From Bacteroides sp. MSB163 (GTDB taxonomy: Bacteria; Bacteroidota; Bacteroidia; Bacteroidales; Bacteroidaceae): a DNA stretch of 64,000 bases. A model generated the notes under the pieces. It was not told where the DNA came from and did not search any database. It saw only the letters and a program-made list of their open reading frames with translations. The translations under genes were made by a program, and so were the position numbers. The stretch covers positions 5,076,001-5,140,000 of the forward strand of contig NZ_CP143867.1 in assembly GCF_036416795.1 (NCBI RefSeq). The letters are read 5' to 3'. Positions 60,705 to 64,000 of this stretch are shown piece by piece (position 1 is the stretch's first letter; every line of letters starts with the position of its first letter).

Positions 60705-63700
60705 CTACATAAATATCAGCTGCTTCTTAAGCAAGTCCACAATATCACTTTGCAGCTTCTGCGCATTGATAGGTTTAGAAGTATACGCATCAAAACCACT
60801 GTTCAGAATGCGTTCTTCATCTTCGGCATAGACATAAGCAGTTACTGCCATGATCGGAACCGTCGGCGACATTTCGCGTATAAGTTGTGTAGCTTCGTAA
60901 CCGGTCTTTTTAGGCATATTGATATCCATCAATATCAGATGGGGGTTGTATTTCTTGAATAGCTCTACCGCCTCTTCCCCATCCCAGGCATGGAGAATGT
61001 TGTACTGACGCTTCAGGATAGATTCGAACAACAGGAAATTACTCTCATTATCCTCAGCTATCAGAACTGTGAGTTTGCTCTCCACTTTATTCAACCGGTG
61101 CTCTTTCTGTTCCCTCACCGATTTGAGCTCAACGGGACGATAAGGAAGAGTAAACCAGAAAGTAGAACCCTTGCCGGGTTCCGATTCCACACCAATCTCA
61201 CCACCCAGATTCTCTACAATACTTTGGCAAATAGAGAGTCCCAGTCCTGTGCCTTGCGAGAACGAATCAAGCTTTACAAAACGACCGAACACAGTATCTT
61301 TCTTGTCTTTTTCAATTCCATATCCCGTATCCGTGATATAGAAATAGAGAAAATCAGTATTTTTCAGATGATAACCAAAAGTGATGCTTCCACTGGGGGT
61401 GAACTTCATAGCATTATTCATCATATTGGTTACCACTTGCGTCAGCCTGTTCTTCTCAATGTTTACAAAACAATCCGGCATTTCCGGCAGATATCGGATG
61501 ACAACCGCATCATTTTTCTGGCGGAGCCGGGCGGATTCTTCCAACTCCTGAAACAAGGCATTCAAATCTATATCGGAATAGACAAACTCAAGTGTTCCGG
61601 ACTCAATCTTGGAAAGATCCAAAATATCTCCTACAAGTTGCAACAACAGGGTATTATTGTTCTCGATAATATTGATGTATTCTTCTTTTTCTTCCGGCTC
61701 TTCCGCATCCGCCAGAATACTGGAAAAACCGACAATAGCATTGAGCGGGGTACGTATTTCATGGCTCATATTAGCCAGGAAAGCTGATTTAAGACGATTG
61801 GATTCTTCCGCTTTTTCTTTTGCCGTAATCAGATCTTCTTCCATTTTCTTTCGCCCGGTGATCACGAGAGAAGAACCGATCAAAGTAATCGGATTGCCCT
61901 TTTCATCCCGCTTATCAACCGTGGCCTGAGCCTCAACCCATTCATAACGCGCCACTCCATTCTTGCGGACTATCACACGATATTCTTCCTTAATCTTAGA
62001 AACATTACCTTCCGTCAGTTCCTTATAGGCTTTCTTTACCCGTTCCCTATCTTCTTTACAGATTTTGGCAAAATATTGGTAATCGGGTACGGAAAGCTGA
62101 TCTTCGTTCATCATGCTATCGTCATGGCTAAGCTCCACCGGACGGTTCACATCACAGAGCATGGTACCCTTCTCCAGGTCCCATTTCCAGGGAACGATAT
62201 TCGCAACATCCAGCGACATTGACAATTTGTGATTAGCGGAACGCAACATCTGTTGTGTCTCGGCCAGTTCGGTATTGTCTACGCAGAAAACATCAATGAA
62301 TCCCTTATGCTTGGAGGGCGTCAGAATCACATTGAAATAATTACCTATATTTTCGTAATAGTATTGATAAGAAAGTTCCTTTTGAGTGGAAGTAACCATG
62401 CTATAGAGGTGGCACATCCTTTCAAAACCTTTAGGATCCGCCTCACTTCCTTTTTTGCCGATAACCTCACCCATGGATTTGAAGTATTTCTCAAAACGTG
62501 GATTGGCTTCCACTGTGATATAGTCCACAATCTTTCCCGCAGAGTCGTAAATCAGTTTCTGTTTCAAATAAACGATAGGCATATTCTCAAACAAACTGTG
62601 ATAACTGGTCATCAGTCTGATCTGTTCTTCCTGCTTTTTTCTTGCTCTGGACAGCCACCCCATCCGCAGCCACATAAACAAGAGCATGATGACTACAATG
62701 GCAATTATGACGCTATATTTATGTTGCTCCCAGAAAGAGGGCGGCATCATATAAAAAACTGAATTGGGAGGACACAAACCAGGCGACAATCCGGCTTCCA
62801 TAAGATCGTAATAGTTGAACATGGGAGTAGGCATACCACAGTCTACGATACGGGCTCCTTTCTCGTTGACACCGGATAAAACACCGTTGGTGATCTCAAC
62901 CACTTTTCTTCCAACAGTTTTTTCATCAAAGAAATAGCCGCCTACCAGACCGTTCCGCTGCAATCCGGTATTATCTAATGAGAAGATAGGTGAAGAGGAA
63001 TAATAGCTCAGAATTCTGGAAATATTATTGGTTAATACGACATTCCCTTTTTGAGTATCCTGATACCATGAGCAAAAGAGAACTCCGCTGTTTGCCTCTG
63101 CATGGCTCAATGAATCCGCCAATGCATCGGTAGTCATTACCCCGGCAACATAATCCTTTATTTCAAGTTCGGGAAAGTCCTTGCTCACAATCTCTTTCAA
63201 ATCCGAACGGAATTGGGCACTTATATACCGGGCATCCGACAGAAATATCAACTCATCCATTTCAGGCATCAAATCCTGCATCAGCGAAACTGTTTCTTTG
63301 AGATATGCAGGTACATGGAATACGGTCAGCGACAAATTTCCTTTATAATCTTTCAAGGGAGTTCTCTCTTCTACCGGAATGGCGCGCCTCTCCAGATAAG
63401 CCTCCTGCGGACCAACGTAATCCATCTCCGTACAAAGAATCACAGGGACATCTTTCCATTGTTTTTCTATATCATCTCTCAGCAACCCCCAGGAAGCACT
63501 ACCTAAAAGAATCAGGAGTTTTGGAGAATTGTCTGCATATTTTCCAAAGAGATTTTCTGTATATTCCAATAATTCTTCTGCATTTTGTAAATGCAAAAAT
63601 TGACTGCCCATGTGCTCCACATCCACTACATAAGGAGAATTTTTATGCTGATAAGAATTATAAATAGGGATAATGAAGTCGTTACTCCACCGGGAAGATC

Positions 63701-63842
63701 CACTGTATGCGTTAAGAATCAATATTCTACCTTCATTCCCTGGTTTAAATACTGAAGAGATTTCGCCAAATACATTAACAGTATTTAAAAGAAAGACAAC
63801 TAATATAATAAACACTCTGATTATTATTTGCAAATATTTCAT
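60705..63842 (-). CDS. Hybrid two-component sensor kinase/response regulator with ABC-substrate-binding-like sensor
   Basis: 1,045 residues. A signal/TM helix (about 5-25) is followed by a periplasmic domain (about 36-345) resembling ABC_sub_bind solute-binding proteins (LLILLGSASWGLL, VPVILCTEMDY, GVLFCSWYQDTQKG, GLVGGYFFDEKTVG). A TM segment at about 377-396 leads to two PAS-like domains (about 410-535 and 550-670). HisKA has H694 in NMSHEIRTPLN, and HATPase has the N box NMMNNAMKF (about 806), DTGYGI and GTGLGLS. A receiver domain ends the protein with the phospho-acceptor D973 in LILMDINMPKK and K1023 in TSKPIN. It has no DNA-binding output, so it must pass the phosphate to a partner. The ligand is not predictable. 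Confidence 0.93.
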   Translation of the reverse strand: MKYLQIIIRVFIILVVFLLNTVNVFGEISSVFKPGNEGRILILNAYSGSSRWSNDFIIPIYNSYQHKNSPYVVDVEHMGSQFLHLQNAEELLEYTENLFGKYADNSPKLLILLGSASWGLLRDDIEKQWKDVPVILCTEMDYVGPQEAYLERRAIPVEERTPLKDYKGNLSLTVFHVPAYLKETVSLMQDLMPEMDELIFLSDARYISAQFRSDLKEIVSKDFPELEIKDYVAGVMTTDALADSLSHAEANSGVLFCSWYQDTQKGNVVLTNNISRILSYYSSSPIFSLDNTGLQRNGLVGGYFFDEKTVGRKVVEITNGVLSGVNEKGARIVDCGMPTPMFNYYDLMEAGLSPGLCPPNSVFYMMPPSFWEQHKYSVIIAIVVIMLLFMWLRMGWLSRARKKQEEQIRLMTSYHSLFENMPIVYLKQKLIYDSAGKIVDYITVEANPRFEKYFKSMGEVIGKKGSEADPKGFERMCHLYSMVTSTQKELSYQYYYENIGNYFNVILTPSKHKGFIDVFCVDNTELAETQQMLRSANHKLSMSLDVANIVPWKWDLEKGTMLCDVNRPVELSHDDSMMNEDQLSVPDYQYFAKICKEDRERVKKAYKELTEGNVSKIKEEYRVIVRKNGVARYEWVEAQATVDKRDEKGNPITLIGSSLVITGRKKMEEDLITAKEKAEESNRLKSAFLANMSHEIRTPLNAIVGFSSILADAEEPEEKEEYINIIENNNTLLLQLVGDILDLSKIESGTLEFVYSDIDLNALFQELEESARLRQKNDAVVIRYLPEMPDCFVNIEKNRLTQVVTNMMNNAMKFTPSGSITFGYHLKNTDFLYFYITDTGYGIEKDKKDTVFGRFVKLDSFSQGTGLGLSICQSIVENLGGEIGVESEPGKGSTFWFTLPYRPVELKSVREQKEHRLNKVESKLTVLIAEDNESNFLLFESILKRQYNILHAWDGEEAVELFKKYNPHLILMDINMPKKTGYEATQLIREMSPTVPIMAVTAYVYAEDEERILNSGFDAYTSKPINAQKLQSDIVDLLKKQLIFM

Positions 63843-64000
63843 CTAAGTTATAGTTTGCTCTATAAGTGTATCCATTCTTTACCGCATAAGGAATCAAAGG
63901 TCTACATTACAGAAAAATTATAGTGCAAAACTAATTAAAAATCAGACAATTCCCAGCTTTTAGAAAAGAGATTTTTAAAGAGGATTGCGTATCTTCCATA

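Noticed and set aside
60990..61787. A 265-codon open frame on the plus strand
   Set aside because: Antisense to the HATPase and HisKA part of the hybrid kinase, with no coding features of its own.

Overview
The window looks like a Bacteroides chromosome from the gut. The signs are TTTG-N19-TAnnTTTG promoters, an UpxY/UpxZ-controlled capsule locus, a smalltalk micro-protein beside an HU-like protein, DUF4373 and DUF6965 families, and a Bacteroidetes-type tyrosine integrase. No rRNA, tRNA or CRISPR array was seen.

Positions 1 to about 21,400 are the right part of an integrated podovirus-like prophage that continues off the left edge. On the minus strand lie three ejection or internal-virion-type genes, ending in a giant polyvalent protein (kinase-like, pyrophosphatase-like, N6-methylase-like, SNF2 helicase and metallopeptidase segments; at least 4,400 codons inside the window). 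It is split by a one-base frameshift near 8,714. A divergent small-terminase-like gene is followed by an intact IS256-family insertion with 8-bp target duplications. No large terminase follows. The right end carries a DUF6965 gene, an umuD-umuC-SRAP damage cassette and the integrase, next to the shared terminator of the host gene ppdK.

Positions 21,472 to 30,300 are ordinary chromosome: ppdK, rlmD, an RluA-type pseudouridine synthase, two lipoproteins, an MFS exporter, a periplasmic glutathione-peroxidase-like protein, smalltalk and HU. Positions 30,400 to 37,650 are an eroded accessory zone. It holds the relic of an AAA-ATPase/PD-(D/E)XK gene, an integrase N-terminal relic, an AAA ATPase with a small frameshifted partner bearing a nuclease-like ELK motif, a group II intron whose maturase has an amber codon, a second AAA ATPase with a TOPRIM-like partner, and a nested-palindrome MITE-like element.

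Positions 37,732 to 58,800 are a capsular polysaccharide operon read leftward: upxY, upxZ, UDP-glucuronate epimerase, ugd, a muramidase relic, gmd, an rfbC-type epimerase, flippase, pyruvyltransferase, SDR, acyltransferase relic, ThDP enzyme, DUF5672 protein, polymerase, two GT2 enzymes, a beta-propeller protein, initiating sugar transferase, aminotransferase, and a deleted wecA-like gene. Its promoter lies in a 207-bp invertible segment (58,570-58,776) and in this sequence points away from upxY, so the locus is captured OFF.

Positions 58,958 to 64,000 hold three small genes downstream of that outward-facing promoter (hypothetical, SH3-barrel DUF2693-like, DUF4373) and a convergent hybrid two-component sensor of 1,045 residues. 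Working hypotheses are that the capsule is phase variable, that the locus has lost two decorating or priming functions, and that the 30-37 kb zone is a decaying defence or mobile-element hotspot.
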